A stretch of 64,000 nucleotides of DNA from Dromaius novaehollandiae. Lineage: Eukaryota > Chordata > Aves > Casuariiformes > Dromaiidae. This document shows positions 10,601-23,600 of the stretch, piece by piece. Position 1 is the stretch's first letter; each line of letters opens with the position of its first letter. The DNA lies in NCBI RefSeq assembly GCF_036370855.1, contig NC_088103.1:9363404-9427403 (forward strand), in the 5' to 3' direction. Under the pieces are notes generated by a model, which was not told the origin of the DNA, did no database searches, and saw only the letters and a list, made by a program, of their open reading frames with translations. Made by a program: the position numbers and the translations under genes.

Positions 10601-13600
10601 ACTTTTCTCAGAACTTCCAGAAAGTCTCAAAATGAAAATTCAGCAATTATTCAAAAGAATAAGCCTTCTACATTCAAGTCTTCTATGGCTAAAAATATTC
10701 CAGGCAGCACAGCATCAACTGACAGCAATTTTTTTCCAGATTGCCAGAAATAAGTATAAACATTTAACTGCTAAAACAATTGGTATCCTAGAGCCAGAAG
10801 GTTATTTCCACGTGTAACTCCATAAACCATTTCAGGCAACAGAAATTACGTATTGCTAGCTGTCTCCAGTAGATTTTGCTTAAAGTGGCTTGAGAACATC
10901 ATGGAAATCAGAAGATTGACCTCATTCAGTGTCTCCCATTCAGCAAGTTCACTTTTACCTTGTTCATGTCCACCCAGATCAAAAGTTGTAAAAGTCATTC
11001 CAGCAATCGTCAGCTCCTCTGATGCTAAAAAACAGAAACACAGGCTGCATTCCAGAAAAATAAAGATGCTATCATGGCCAGAATTTCTTGGTGTGTGTAT
11101 ATATATATATACACACATATGTATATATATGTATATAAAAACATCAGACATGCCTTATATAAGATATCCCTACACTATAGAATTCAGCCACTGGAATGGA
11201 GTGGGAGAAAATAACTTCTCCTACCTCCTCGCTCAAGCACATGCTTATTAATCCGCAGTTATTACATTTTTCATTAGAAACAGGCTCCCTCCGCGAAAGG
11301 GGTAAGTTCATCGTAATTGAGCCACGTTAGTTCTGGGGCTCTCAGTTTCACATTCGAGAGGAAGGTGCAAATTTACTTCAGCTCAGGAAACCAACATGTG
11401 AAAGGTAACTGCATCCTCAAAGCCAGTTTTAAGGCTGTTGAAGTCTGGCTCCGCAGCATAAAGCTATCATTAAGGCATCTTTCAGCACCACACTCGGAGA
11501 CGTGACTCAGTAATTAAAGAGAAAACCCACGCGAGGCGCTCTGGGCTCAGTCGCGGGAAGGCTTACTTGGATGTAGCGTAGGGACATGCTGACCCAGCCT
11601 GTCATCTTTGAGCATGTGCAGAAGAGTGGTTTTGCCTGCATTATCCAAGCCCAGGAACACAAGTTTTCCAGACTTTTTGTACAAACCTGGAAGGCAAAGA
11701 AAAAAATCCAGCAGGCCTATCTTCGCACGCAGGCAGAAACGCTTCGATACTTGCTGCTGTTTAGATATGAATCCCTCTCCCCAAACAATACTGTCATCTA
11801 TTTATATACAGTATTTCTAGCATAGACAGAGAACACCACAGGGGAAAAAAGACCCAAACAACAACAACAGAACACGTCCTGGCTTTTACCAAGGCAATGC
11901 AAGATAATACCTACAACAACTGACGTTTTCTAAACTCATGTCTTCAAATAACGTATTCTTTTCTCCAAAAACATTTTACATCTATGGAAAAACATCAGAC
12001 TGAGATGTTAAATTGCCCCCATGTTTGGTACACCCTGTCAGAAGAGCATGCAGGAAAATATTCTTTGCATGCAATGGATTACAGATCAATCTGTCACCCA
12101 GAAGGAGTATGTAAATGTGAAAACAGAATAAACTCAGAGGAGATAGCACAGTAAGCAAGTTTACTGGAGAAAAAGTGCAAAGCATGAAACAATACATCAT
12201 ATTCCTTAAATAAACAGTGATTTTTTTCCAGCTCTAGGTATGCATCCGCCCTAAGCAAATTCCATCATGTTTCCAACAGGACTTTTTCAAGAGAAAAAAA
12301 AAATAATTTCCTAAAAACTGTGAGAAGAGTCTTTCATATGCAGACAACGATTAATAAAGCCACTTGAGTGACCGTTTCACTACTACTAAAAGAAAAGGCT
12401 GGATTTGGATATCAGGAGCAAAGTAATGGCATCAAACTCCAGCGGTCATTATACAGAGGAGACACTCGGGGTACCACGACGTGCCTGCAGCAAGGGAGAC
12501 CTCACCAAAGCCACCACCTGGGGCACCTGCACGAGGACGGGACGCCGCCATCACCACGCCTCCTCCCTTGCATCCCAAGAAGCACCCGAAACAGAGGACA
12601 CCGAGTCCTCCAGCAAGGACCGCGGCCAGATTTAAGGCTTTGGCAGGAGGAGCTCTGCTACAGACTCGCCATCATCTACGCCTCAGGAAGTGACTGCTCG
12701 CAACGTGGTAAAACAGGCAGCCAAAACACACGGGCCTCCCTCGCCTGGGCAGCGGCGCCTTAGCCAGCGGCCAGCACGGTCTCCCCTGCGTGCTGGCGAG
12801 CTGGCTGGCCTGGCAACGGGAGCGGCAGCTGGAGGAGAAGCGAGCTAGCCGGCCGCAGCAGCCGGAAGCAAGCGTGAGCTCTGGTGGGGCTGGTTGGCTC
12901 TGATACCAGGAGGAGGACGGGAATCCACACCGGTTCCCTCCCTGCCTAAGCAGCAGATCTGCCCCCGGCAAGTCACTCGCAACGGGATCCACGGAGGTCC
13001 TCGGGCATCCCGCAGGTGCTCCGTGTTCCCGGGCCGTCCGCGAAGGCTCCTCCTCGCCCTCCAGGAGTCCCAGGCTTGCACATCCTGGGGTCTGCGTACG
13101 TAAGAGCGCCGCCAGCGCAGACAGAGCGCTGGTAGCTCTGTGGCCCTCACTCCTGTAGGCAGCTGTCTAACCACATTATTGCTCTGCCCCGTTCTCCTAA
13201 GCCTCATCTTCCTTCGCTGGGCCGTAAAGCAGACAGACGGCCGCCCAGCCAGGACCGAGAGGCCCTACCCTTCGTGTCTGCGGTGAAGACGACGACTGAG
13301 TTATATCAGATTACTGCACAAACCATCTGGCAGCACACTGTGCACCTCCATATAGGAATTAACATTCTAGTAAGTCAGAAGTTTTCCTGTTACTGTATTT
13401 TTTTATCCCGAAATGGATGCTGCTGGAGACAGGGTATTGGACTAAACGGGCCTTTGGCATCAGCCCAGCTGCGCTCACGGCTTCTATACGCTGCCAGGAA
13501 AACTCCAGCGGGGGCCAACCGACCTGAAGATGTCCTAAAAGTTTCTCTTACCGGAGCGGGGAAAAGGAAAAAGGTTTATTGAGCCGCAGCTTTCCAACCG

Positions 13601-13839
13601 GACTTTGTGCTAGTCTGGTCTGAGCAGTCGCACGCTCCAAACCAGACCCACCCGCCGCTGCCTCTCAGGGCACAGCAGCAGCGGGCACAGGCCACGGCAG
13701 CTGGGAGGTGGGGCGGCTGCGAGGCCTGAGCGGGGCTTTCCAGGAGTTAAGGCCGCTGCTGGGGGGTGAGGGGGGCATTACCTAGGAACTGCAGCACGCT
13801 GCTGAAGCCGTTGTAGAGCCACTCGAAAATGAACGACAT
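7686..13839 (-). CDS. SAR1A: SAR1A, COPII coat GTPase
   Basis: SAR1 is the small GTPase that starts COPII coat assembly at endoplasmic reticulum exit sites. Six coding exons: 13782-13839, 11567-11686, 10959-11024, 9197-9300, 8577-8708 and 7686-7802 (stop TGA). They total 198 residues, the usual length. Visible are the N-terminal amphipathic helix ([19 protein letters not shown]), P-loop GLDNAGKT (32-39), switch motif DLGGHEQ (75-81), NKID (134-137) and the C-terminal [29 protein letters not shown] (not GHVQ) and RWLSQ point to SAR1A rather than SAR1B. It lies head to tail with PPA1; the PPA1 poly(A) signal is about 200 bp upstream of its promoter. Confidence 0.97.
11092..11117. repeat. 26-bp perfect palindrome of TG/TA/CA repeats
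   Basis: The core runs tgtgtg, then alternating ta, then acacac, and equals its own reverse complement. It lies in a SAR1A intron just upstream of exon 3 and is followed by more TA-rich repeat to about 11138. Confidence 0.85.
12420..13270. other. GC-rich block inside the first SAR1A coding intron
   Basis: About 850 bp of GC-rich sequence lie in an otherwise AT-rich intron (11687-13781). Short open frames occur on both strands, but I recognise no protein, splice sites or repeat. Origin unknown. Confidence 0.4.
13411..13495 (+). mobile_element. Probable ancient interspersed repeat tail (CR1/L3-like)
   Basis: The stretch ggagacagggtattggacta, followed by a 'gggcctttgg...cagccca' phrase, resembles the 3' part of an old repeat common in reptile and bird genomes, which reads roughly 'gagacaggatactgggctagatggacctttggtctgacccag'-like in fragments. 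I recognise it from memory only, so the family is uncertain. Confidence 0.4.
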
Positions 13840-14180
13840 CGCTGAAGATCACTCGCCTGCGGGGACACAACCGGGAAGCGCCGCTAAGGCCGGCCCGAAG
13901 CGCCACCGGCGCGGGGGCTGATGCGGGGCCGCCGCCGCCCTCGCCCGGCCCCGCTGCCCGCGGAGCCGCCCCCGCCGGGCCCCGGCCCCGGCCCGGCCCC
14001 CACGCGCTGCCCGCGGCGCCCCCGGCCCCCCCGGCCCGGCGCCCCTCACCTCCGGCCGCGGCCCCAGCGACTCCCCTGCCTCGGCAGCCGCCAGCTCCCC
14101 GCCGGAAATGCGTCGCCCCACGCGCCCCGCCCCTTCCGGCCGCGCCGGCGCCGCGCTGGCTCCCACGTCGGCCGTGCGCG
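13840..14180 (-). promoter_or_regulatory. SAR1A: SAR1A 5' UTR exon and CpG promoter
   Basis: The coding exon begins with a short 5' UTR (13840-13856) after an acceptor CAG at 13857-13859. A candidate noncoding first exon ends at a GTGAGG donor (GT at 14048-14049). Upstream are two ETS/GABP-like sites (CCGGAAAT near 14103, CTTCCGG near 14134) in a CpG-rich block, typical of a housekeeping promoter. The exact start site is inferred. Confidence 0.6.
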
Positions 14181-14309
14181 TGGCGTCACCGCCGCGGGTT
14201 CGAGGCCCCCCCCCGGCGGCAGGACGCGCTGCAGCGCCTGCCCGGGCAGCGCCCCCTCGGCCCGTCCTTCCCCCCGAGAACCGCGGCACCGGCGAGAAAG
14301 AAAGGGGCG

Positions 14310-14629
14310 GCGCACGGTTCAGTAGTCTTTATTTCTAGCGTACAGCCCATGCACGGCGAGACCGCGGACGGGAAGCTGGGCTCGGGTCCTGGCTTACGTG
14401 GCTAGTGCGAGACCAGGCAAGCACAAGCTCTTGGTTTTACACGTTACATTTCTAGCCGCCACAAGACCTCAGAGTACCTCACAGACATGCCACGGGCAGA
14501 TACACAAGTCTAATTAGAATAAGTTACAGGCAAGGTCGTCCTGGTGACAGTGAAGCTATTTTTCTGTTTCTGCACGTAGTAGCTTCGTGGTGGGAAGAAA
14601 ACAGTTGTTTCGCCATCCGCCTTCCAGCC
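14310..14629 (-). other. PPA1: PPA1 3' UTR with poly(A) signal
   Basis: On the minus strand AATAAA lies at 14328-14333, about 300 bp after the stop. The SAR1A promoter begins roughly 150-200 bp further along. Confidence 0.8.
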
Positions 14630-17600
14630 TTAGTTCTTCTGGTAGTAGAACCACTTGTCAACTGTATTGAGCAAGGGAAGAGAGATGTAATCCACAATTA
14701 GCCACACGCTTATCAAATACATATCAAATACGCTACAAGCCTCCCTAGCAGCACTGGCGTGTCTGGTTCTGGGCCGACTGCTACTCACATCCTAGGTCCC
14801 AGAGCAGCGCAACTTGTACTTGGGGAGGTGCGGTGCTTCCTCTGCAGCCCACAGCACCTTTCTGTGTGACAATCAGCAGAAGCATTTTGAATGCACAAAA
14901 GCAAAATTAAGAGACAGCAGTTGAATGTAATGCCTCAGCGTTGAGGCAAGTAGTCTACCTGCCCTACTCCTTGGGACCCAGGGCATGGACTACTCATTGG
15001 CGAAGGGCCCATTGTGCCAGTTTTAAGGCATTTTCATAGCTAAGACCAACCACTCTTCAAGGCAGGGAACCATTTCTCAACATCCTCCACAAGATGATTC
15101 CCTCCCGTTTGCTGCGCAGAGCAGATAAGCATTTCCATCACCTACAGCAAAGGAGTGTTCAAAGGCGTCTTTTCACCTTCTCCCAGCCAGCTGGGCATAG
15201 GCCACCCTTGGTGGGCAGGAGGCACGGCCATATCCATGCGCCGCTGCAGCAAGCCATGTTCATAAAAATTGTGTGAGCTGATGCAGCAAAACTCCTGGTA
15301 GGAACTGACAAGCACGGTGCAGTATGCATCACTTCCAGCTCCGTATTAGTTCAGGGGTTTCCACTGGCTAACGTCACCAACTTCATTATACTTCCAATAG
15401 GTTCTTGCAGCCCAGTTCATACCTGTCCTGAGGAAGTCACCCTTACTCAGTTCACCATTGCTCCCAAAAGGGAGTGACTGCACGTGACTCATTCAGGGTG
15501 AGGGCAGCAATCCAGAGCTCGCTCAGCTTCCCTAACACTCAGCTGTCTGACCCGGAAAGGTAAAACTCATCTTACTGCAAACTCCCATGCCAGCATGGAA
15601 GACATGATTACATGCCTTCAGTTTCCTTTCATATCACCCATAAAGAGACTGAAGATGACAGCTTTGTTCAGTCATCCTCTGGCTATACAGCTGTGAGCTC
15701 TCGACTCTTCACAAGACTGTGTCATTAGGTCCTACTTGCCCCTGGGTCTTGTCCCTAGGACAGCAACATCCTGATTTCACACACGAGGTGCCTATCACAA
15801 CCTCGCACAGAAGGAAAGGAAGACAGCTGAGCAGGACTTGTTCCACAGTTGCAGTTTTCTTAGGGAGTTATGTCTGAAATGTAGTGCATTATGTTTCAGA
15901 CGTGTGAAGAGCCTTTTTATCAGCTTATAGAAGACACTTTTCAGTGACAGAACTCTGATCAGCAGGTTAAGCAGCAACTGAACAACCAAATTCGTGACCA
16001 ACTTCTACCACACCTCTCTGCGGGTATGAAGTACTTCCCTTCTTTGGTTCACTTGCACTTTCCTTATACTGATAAAAACCCTGCTTCCGAGGCACTGAGG
16101 AAAATGCTCTGCTGCTACTGTAACACTTTGGTGCTCTGAAGTGCTTTTCTTCCAGCTCCAGGGACCTGCCACAAGCCACATCTCTTCGGGAGCAAACTAT
16201 AGCATCTCAGGTCTCCTGCCTGCAGCCAGCCTCATGTACTTAAATAAGAAATTAAGGCAACAGCAGAAGTTATTTAGGTATTAAACAGCACTACTGACAG
16301 AAGTTAAATCTGACAGGGGCTTGAATTTTTCCTAGTGCTAAAACCATACCATAACTATCAGTTAAGACCCTCATTTTCCTATTGATTTCCTACTGAATTC
16401 CTTTGAGGAAGTCTCCACTCTGCTTTGCAATGTAACCTGGGTTTTGAGACTTACCTTCAGGGGGAATTGGGTTGGCAGCTTTACCTGGTGGTGCCTGAAA
16501 AAACAAAAGTATTAGCAGGTAGCAACTATCAAAGCAATTGAGGTTAACTTTATACCTGAAGCCCACTAAATATCATTTACAGATGCACAAATCTTCACTG
16601 AGCACAGTTTAAAGCTGCATAAATTGGTCTGTGGCAGTCAGTGCTGGACAGCTATGAGAAAATAAATAAGTTCACATACAACATGAGCGCTGTCATCACC
16701 ACTCAGCCTCCTCATTCTGTACATGTCCTACATGCCTGAGGTGCTCTGCTCTGAACACAAACAGCCATCCACTCTCTTCATACTGTAAAGCCATCTGTTT
16801 TGAAACACAAACAGTTACTGCTCCATTGTCTATGCACTTGTCTGTAGCCTGCTCTTCAAAATAAAAAACCCACCAACGCATGATGTGCTGGTGGAACACA
16901 AGGGGAAAAGACTTTTCTAGTTACACTTCCATACTTTGAGGTGATAGTTTCATTTCGATTCTCCTCTCCCATTCCTCTAACTGCCTTCAAATTGCCAACA
17001 ACAGTGTTTCACAAGCTTAGGGAGATGTCTTTGAACAGCTGACAGCAAAGCTGTAGTTCAGAAATTCGGCCCCACACAAAGCCTGTTTTGCATTCTGTCT
17101 CCCAGATGACTAAGGGCAAGGAGGCGGCTCTGGAAGAATGTGCAACTTTCTCTACATTCATCTTCGTATTTAACCAGAAACAGGTGCCGAGTCCAGTCAT
17201 CCAAAAAATTCCAAGTATTCAAAACACTGCTCACAGAGGGAGGACCGTTTATGGTACCACACAAACCACTTTATTTTGTCTGACACTGAAATTGGGGGTA
17301 GGATACTCGGACCAATTTGTACTTACTGCATCCACCGTAGCTTTTGCACACTCTTGACTACAGCAGAAAGGGCTGTCTGACACAGTCAGATTTGTGCTAG
17401 AAGAGAAAGGTTACCTGTGAGAATGTGAAAGCCAAGTTTCTCCTCCAGGAGTATTAAACAATGGAATACTAAGAAACATTCTTATAGCTGCCAAATTTAA
17501 GGAGAAGACTGGCAGAGTCAGTGAGCTCCTAACAGAAAGCACTTCTATGGTCAGGAAAGCAAGTTTCAGCCTTATTTGCTTAGGGGAAAGGAACATGTAC

Positions 17601-20600
17601 TGTAACGTAAGTGTTAACCTACCAGTTGATCTCCCCTCCATCCGTTTTTTTAGCTACTAAAGCTTTCCAGTGTTCATGGGTGCTTTTGATAACGTTCACT
17701 GCAAAATCCTAAAGTTGGAGATGAGAACAAACATCGCGTTATATGTAAACACTAGACCATTCGCCCCAGACTATCAGTTACATAGCGTGAGACACCAGTA
17801 TTTACAGGCTGATTTTAGATAGCTTCTAACTGAGGAAGGTACTCAAAGGGACTTCTTTCATGACTGCCTTCCATGAGTAGCAGCTGAAACAGTGGAGATT
17901 TTATAACACGAATTGTTTTAACTTCAAGATGAGAGGATATGCCAAGGTCACCTAGTGAGCCTGAAGCCAAGAGAAACTGAATCCAGATATTCTAGTCTTG
18001 GGCAAGGGCTATACTACAAAAGCACCTGCCCTGCTCCTCCTACCCGGTTTGTCTAATGCAACTAGTTGATGCTGACCCACCTGCACCCTTTCCTCCACTG
18101 TAGCAAGTCACTCAGCTGCTGCGCACGTCAACAGGAAGAGAGACACCCCTAATCTAGCTCTGCAAGTATTTAAAAAATGAATCTGCTTCCAATCATATCA
18201 CAGCTTTTTTCTTAAGAAGTAATAGGTACTCAAGCATTAATCTGGCAGCTCGGAGAAGGAAGCACACACAATCCTTTGTTAGCATGAACACCGGGAATAA
18301 GTATCCTGGTTTGATACTACAGACGAAGCCGAATAAAACACTGCAGGAACATGCACACATCTCAGCCTCCGTTCCAGTTCCATCCATTCTGAGGGGCAAT
18401 CGGATGGTCCAGCCCACCCAACCTGATGCCTTGCTCCTGCTGAAGAGGACAAGCCCACTCCCATTTGACTCCCACTTGTTTCCCCTACCCTTTCAAGTAG
18501 GCTGAAAAAATAGTAGAAAGCTAAGTCAGCTATCACCAGCCTGCAGAAATCCAGTGTCTCAGCAACTCATCATCCGTGTCCCCACACATCTAGAGCTTAC
18601 TTTTTGGACAATGTGCCTTTGCAGATTCACAGTAAAGCAGAACGTCGTCCTTACCTTGCCTTTAAATTCGCCATTAAAAGCAAACTGGTTTTCTGGCTTT
18701 CCATCGGGTACTTTGTATCTTCGGAACCAGTCCACTGTGGCCTCTAAGTATCCAGGTTTCATCCTTCTGACATCATTGATATCTAGCCAGGGAGAAAAGG
18801 TTTGTGAGCCAGACAGCAACTGCAGAAGTTACTTAGTTATCACCCTGCTCTTCTGAGTTGCCCCTCAGGTCACACTAAAGCCACAAAGTGAGTACCTGCT
18901 AAAGGACAGGGAAGTTAGTGTTTCAGCTTCCGATTAAATCCTGAAGCTTCAGCCAGATGCTCGGACACATTTAAACAGCTTTGGTTAGAGATTTAGTGGA
19001 CAAGTCCTTTCCTTCTGGCTGAACAGCCATCCTTTTCTTCACTATCAGGCTGTGCAAAGGACGGATAATTAGTGAACAGCAGGATACTGTTTTGGTAGAG
19101 GATGATAGTGCCCTATTCTGCTGTCCTGGCCAGCGTCACATTTGATGAGTACACTGACTCCGTGACATTGCAGGAGCAAGTCAATATTCTGACTTGAAAG
19201 CTTCTTGAAGGTACCCAACTGAGAAATGGAAATACTAGCATGCATCCTCCTCCCTGGTACTTACCATTATAGTTTTCTGCTTCAGGGTCTTCAGTATTGA
19301 TAGCAATTATCTTCCAGTCTGTCTCTCCCTCATCAATCATGGCCAGTATGCCCAGCACCTTCACTTTGATTACTTCTCCTCGAGAGCAGACCTGCAAGGA
19401 AAAAGACTTTGTTGGCTGTACTGATGCATTCAAGGAAGGTGCAACGCAGGTTTGTGCAAGTTGTCAGAGTTCAGCAAGCAGTTCTGTACCAGGAGATTAG
19501 CTGTAGCTTATCGGCATTTCATGAGCCTTGGCTCATACTTTGAGATCTCATCAATAATCTTCAGAGGCACCACAGAGGAGACACAGCAGATTAAGATACC
19601 AGAGGTAAGAACTCAGTAAGTGATTTGACTTCAGAGATATTAATTACATGTTTCAAAAGACAGTTACTCTTTACAGTGCATTACCTTGCTTCCAATTTCA
19701 CACACATCAACTGGATCATTATCTCCACAGCAGCCAGTATTTTCGTCTTTATGACCTGGGTCTTCCCAAGTCTACGAAAAAAACCACACAAGCCTCATAA
19801 GAACTCTCATGTTTCAGGAGGAAACAAAAAGGAGGTTTATTTCTTTCAAGCAACTGAGGATACATTCAGGCACTGAGGATACAGATGATGGCCCACTGCA
19901 CACTTGCTTTCAGTTCTGATGTTTGGGCTACTATTTTACACATGCCTGCAAATGCAGTTCTAATCTAAGTTAAAAGTTCTTATTTTGCCAAGGGTGAACT
20001 GCTCCCTCCCACTGACAAACCTTCTTTCCAGACAAAACATCTTTCCAGACTTCCTCTTCAGTTAAACAACTTTAGAACAACTGCATAAAGGTGAAGTTCA
20101 CATCTATAAAGAACATTCATTGATTTGGCTGCCTGCCTGTTCCTCTCCCAATTCATTTCTTAACAGAAGTTTCCTGAATTCCAGATAGCTGTTTCAAAAG
20201 AGATGGAAGAGAGAGAGGGTGTATTGTTTCCTTCTAGTTAAACATTTTAAGACACACTGTTACACCACAGCAGTAATAATCCTGTGCTACCCAGTATCCT
20301 ACTGTATCTCAGCTGAAGCAGTATTAGATTGTGAACTGGAAGGCAGGATTGCAGAAGGTATTTGCGCTATGCCTCCTAACATAACAGCTGCTTACCACAC
20401 ACCTCTGATCAGGAGTGAAAGGATGTAGTGCTCACTTCCATCATAAGGAGCACCTAACTGTAAGGCTGTTGAGATAAAAGGAATGCTCCTCCCAGATGCC
20501 TGCACTCTGGGACATAACTACCGTCACGACCTCGCGGTGCATCTAAAGCACCGAGGGGAACGTACTGAAATGTGTGTGGTGCTGAAGGGAGTTGCTCGCC

Positions 20601-23600
20601 CTTGAAGCGCAAGCCTCTTTGGGTCCAGTAACACACGACTGAGTGAAGGCATCGAAAGTCATAATCCTTAACAAAGAAACTGACTGCAGAATCCATGCAA
20701 GCAGAAAACAGTCTAACCTTGAACCACCACTTCCATCCACAAAACTGAGACATAGCATGGGAGAACCCTTCCCAGTAGTTAGACTGACTTCAAAGTAGCA
20801 CTGAAAGTCTGCTTAGCTGGACAAGAGCTGATAATGCATTCAGAATTCAAACAGAAACTCTCTGCGTAGGACCTAGAAATTATTATTTCACAAGCCAAGG
20901 TGTTTTATCATGTAAAACTTCAAATCACAGAGAAGGGTTGGAAGAGACCTTGAGATGTTTGGCTCATCCCTCCACACAAAGCAAGACCAACTCTAGGTAA
21001 TCATTTTCAGACAATCCATTCTGGTACTTTGTTACCCTGGCCATGGAAGAGATTTTCTCCAGGGTATAAACTGGAGCAGAGGATTTTCAAGTTAAGCCCA
21101 TTACTTGTTCTCTCCACAACAGAGAGGGCAAACAATTCAGTCCCTATTTATTCTCACTCTGCAGCAACATTTTATGCATGTGAAGACCTGCATTCCTCCA
21201 TTCTTATTCAGACAAAAGCATCCGATTCCTTCATTCTCTCTTTATAGTTTCTAGAGGTACAATCATTTCTGTAGCTCTCCACTAGACCCTTCAGCTGGCC
21301 CTCATAGCTAGATGCCATACCATGCCCCAGCCGGATTTTAGCTGCATCAAGTATGGGGAGCATCAGTGTCAGATGTGAAAAAACTGCTTATCAAGCCAAC
21401 CTTCAAAACAACTTAAGCCTAAAGAACAGTAAAGTCATGCTAACAGAACAGTTCTCGGGCAACTGTAGGCCCTAGTCTCAGACCTGGCAGGCCTTTCAAA
21501 AATTGCAAGAAAGTTTGAGCGCTCACAAAAGAAGCACGGAAGACAGCAGACATGTCCTTGAAGAAGCCTTCCCTTTCCTGCTATTTGTTAAGAGTGATTA
21601 GAAGATCCCACTGGATTTCAATTGAAGGGTTTTTGCTCAGAAAGACATGGACTGGGGATTTTTGCTGCTCATTACCTTCAGCAAGAGATGTACATGTACT
21701 TTCTACATTTGTTTCAAAGCAACAACTATTTCGAGTCCTCCACCCAGAAGCTATGGAAGACATTTAGAGAAAATACCTGATATGTACTGCTATCAAGACC
21801 ACAACTGGAAAAATTCAGAGTGTTTCCACTGTCACTGATGGAATTTATTTACCTAAAGGAACCTCAAGCCTTAAAGAGAATCAGAGGCAAACACCCTTGC
21901 TCAAAGTTTCTATGCACCCAGCAGACACCCGTCAATTAAGAGCACTGTTTCTAGTCACCATCTCTGTTGGTCCCTGCCTCTAGCCAGCTACTTCAAGCAA
22001 AAACCTATCTGTGCAACTGCAGATATCTGCCTCATGCGGTCTCTGGACTTCCGAGTGCCTCTCTGCCACCGAGTGCCAACACTGAGAACTGGGCATCTAT
22101 CATAGTCCAACAGGTCAACACATTTGAGTCGTGCTGTGTATTGTAGAGGTTTTCCAGACTCTGAACAGTAAGAGGCCAAAAACCAGAAAGATTTGAAAGC
22201 CTGAATAGATCTGGAGGCTGTTATTATCCACGTACAAAGTCCAAAATGATCGCTATTTCACTTGTAAAGAGTCAGCTTAGGAGCTGTACACCTAGATCCT
22301 GTACCATTACCTTAAAACTTTGGCTCTTTATGCTTTACCAGGCAGGAACAGAGTATGTTGTGTTGCCAGATGCCCACTATGCATCTTCATCTTCCTTCTG
22401 CAGTGACAGCTCCCTTCATCCAAAGACAAGGACCTATAAGCTACTGTCCAACTGAACTGTTAAGTGGCCAAAGTCAAGCAGAGAAGTGACACAGCTGGCA
22501 CTTCACTAACAGCAGCTGCTCATCCTTAAAGTTTCCAACAGCTTGTTTACAGTATTAGCTGCAAGCTAATACTCTTGAGATTTCTGCTTATAATTACCAC
22601 TGCTCTCTCAACAAGTCTTCCTCATTAGCAAGATCATATCATTTGCAACTGCATGTATGTTCCACATCAGACCTTCAGCTGATCTTCCTTGTTAACTCGG
22701 TAGTAATCAAAGGCACACGCAAGCTTACCAAGATGGTCTCAACGGCTCCCCACCCTCCCTGCTCCCCACCCGAAAGAGTGAGTCACAGAGACTCGCTACA
22801 GTACCTGAGGAATGGCACCATAATTCCAGATATAACCCTTATGGGGGAACACGTTAGCTACGTAACGCAGCTTTCCTTTCTTCACGTCTTGCTTAATTGG
22901 GTTTAAGGGATCCTTTGTTGCGATCTAGAAGAAAAATTGCAAAAAATCTGTCTTTACTCTGCTTGCTAAGAAAACCTAAGCAATTTTTATGAAGTTGACT
23001 GCTAACTAACAAGCGCAGAGGCCAACGGCTACCACTGAGGCCAAAAGTAAATACTGGACAGTTCCCATTGCGTCACCAGCTCCCAAGATTCAGTTTTCAG
23101 CAGACTTATCCGTGTCAGAACCAGAGATGGGGTTGAGACTCCTAAGATGTTGCTTTAATCAGAAGTCACAGAAGAAAAATCAAATTATCCTGACTTCTGC
23201 AAGTCTCAGCCTCCATATTATGCCTCTAGTGCTAAGTATATTTTTACACAGGGAGTAGGCATTGAGTCTTGAAAAATTGCTTGACAAGACATCTGCAGTA
23301 CTGCAGCTTTTGAAAGGCCTTATTTAGCAGGGGTGAATTATTTTCTATCAAGTTACAGAGCCAGAAACATTGGGCTACCCTTTTTCAGAATGAAGAAGTG
23401 AGGGTGAGGAGGAGAGAATCAACAAAGCCAAAGACTAATAAACTAGTCAGTTTGAATACTTAGGGCAGGAAGTTTAATATAGTTACCTCCATTTTAGCAT
23501 TTGTCCATCGAGGTACTTCCACAACCATGTTGAACACATTCTGGAAAAAGCAAAAATATCAGTTAATGGGAAGGAATTTCAAGACCACACTTTGAACTAG

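Noticed and set aside
18540-18640. Possible C/D-box snoRNA on the minus strand in a PPA1 intron
   Set aside because: A GATGATGA-like box and CTGA boxes are present, but I could find no terminal stem to bring the two ends together.
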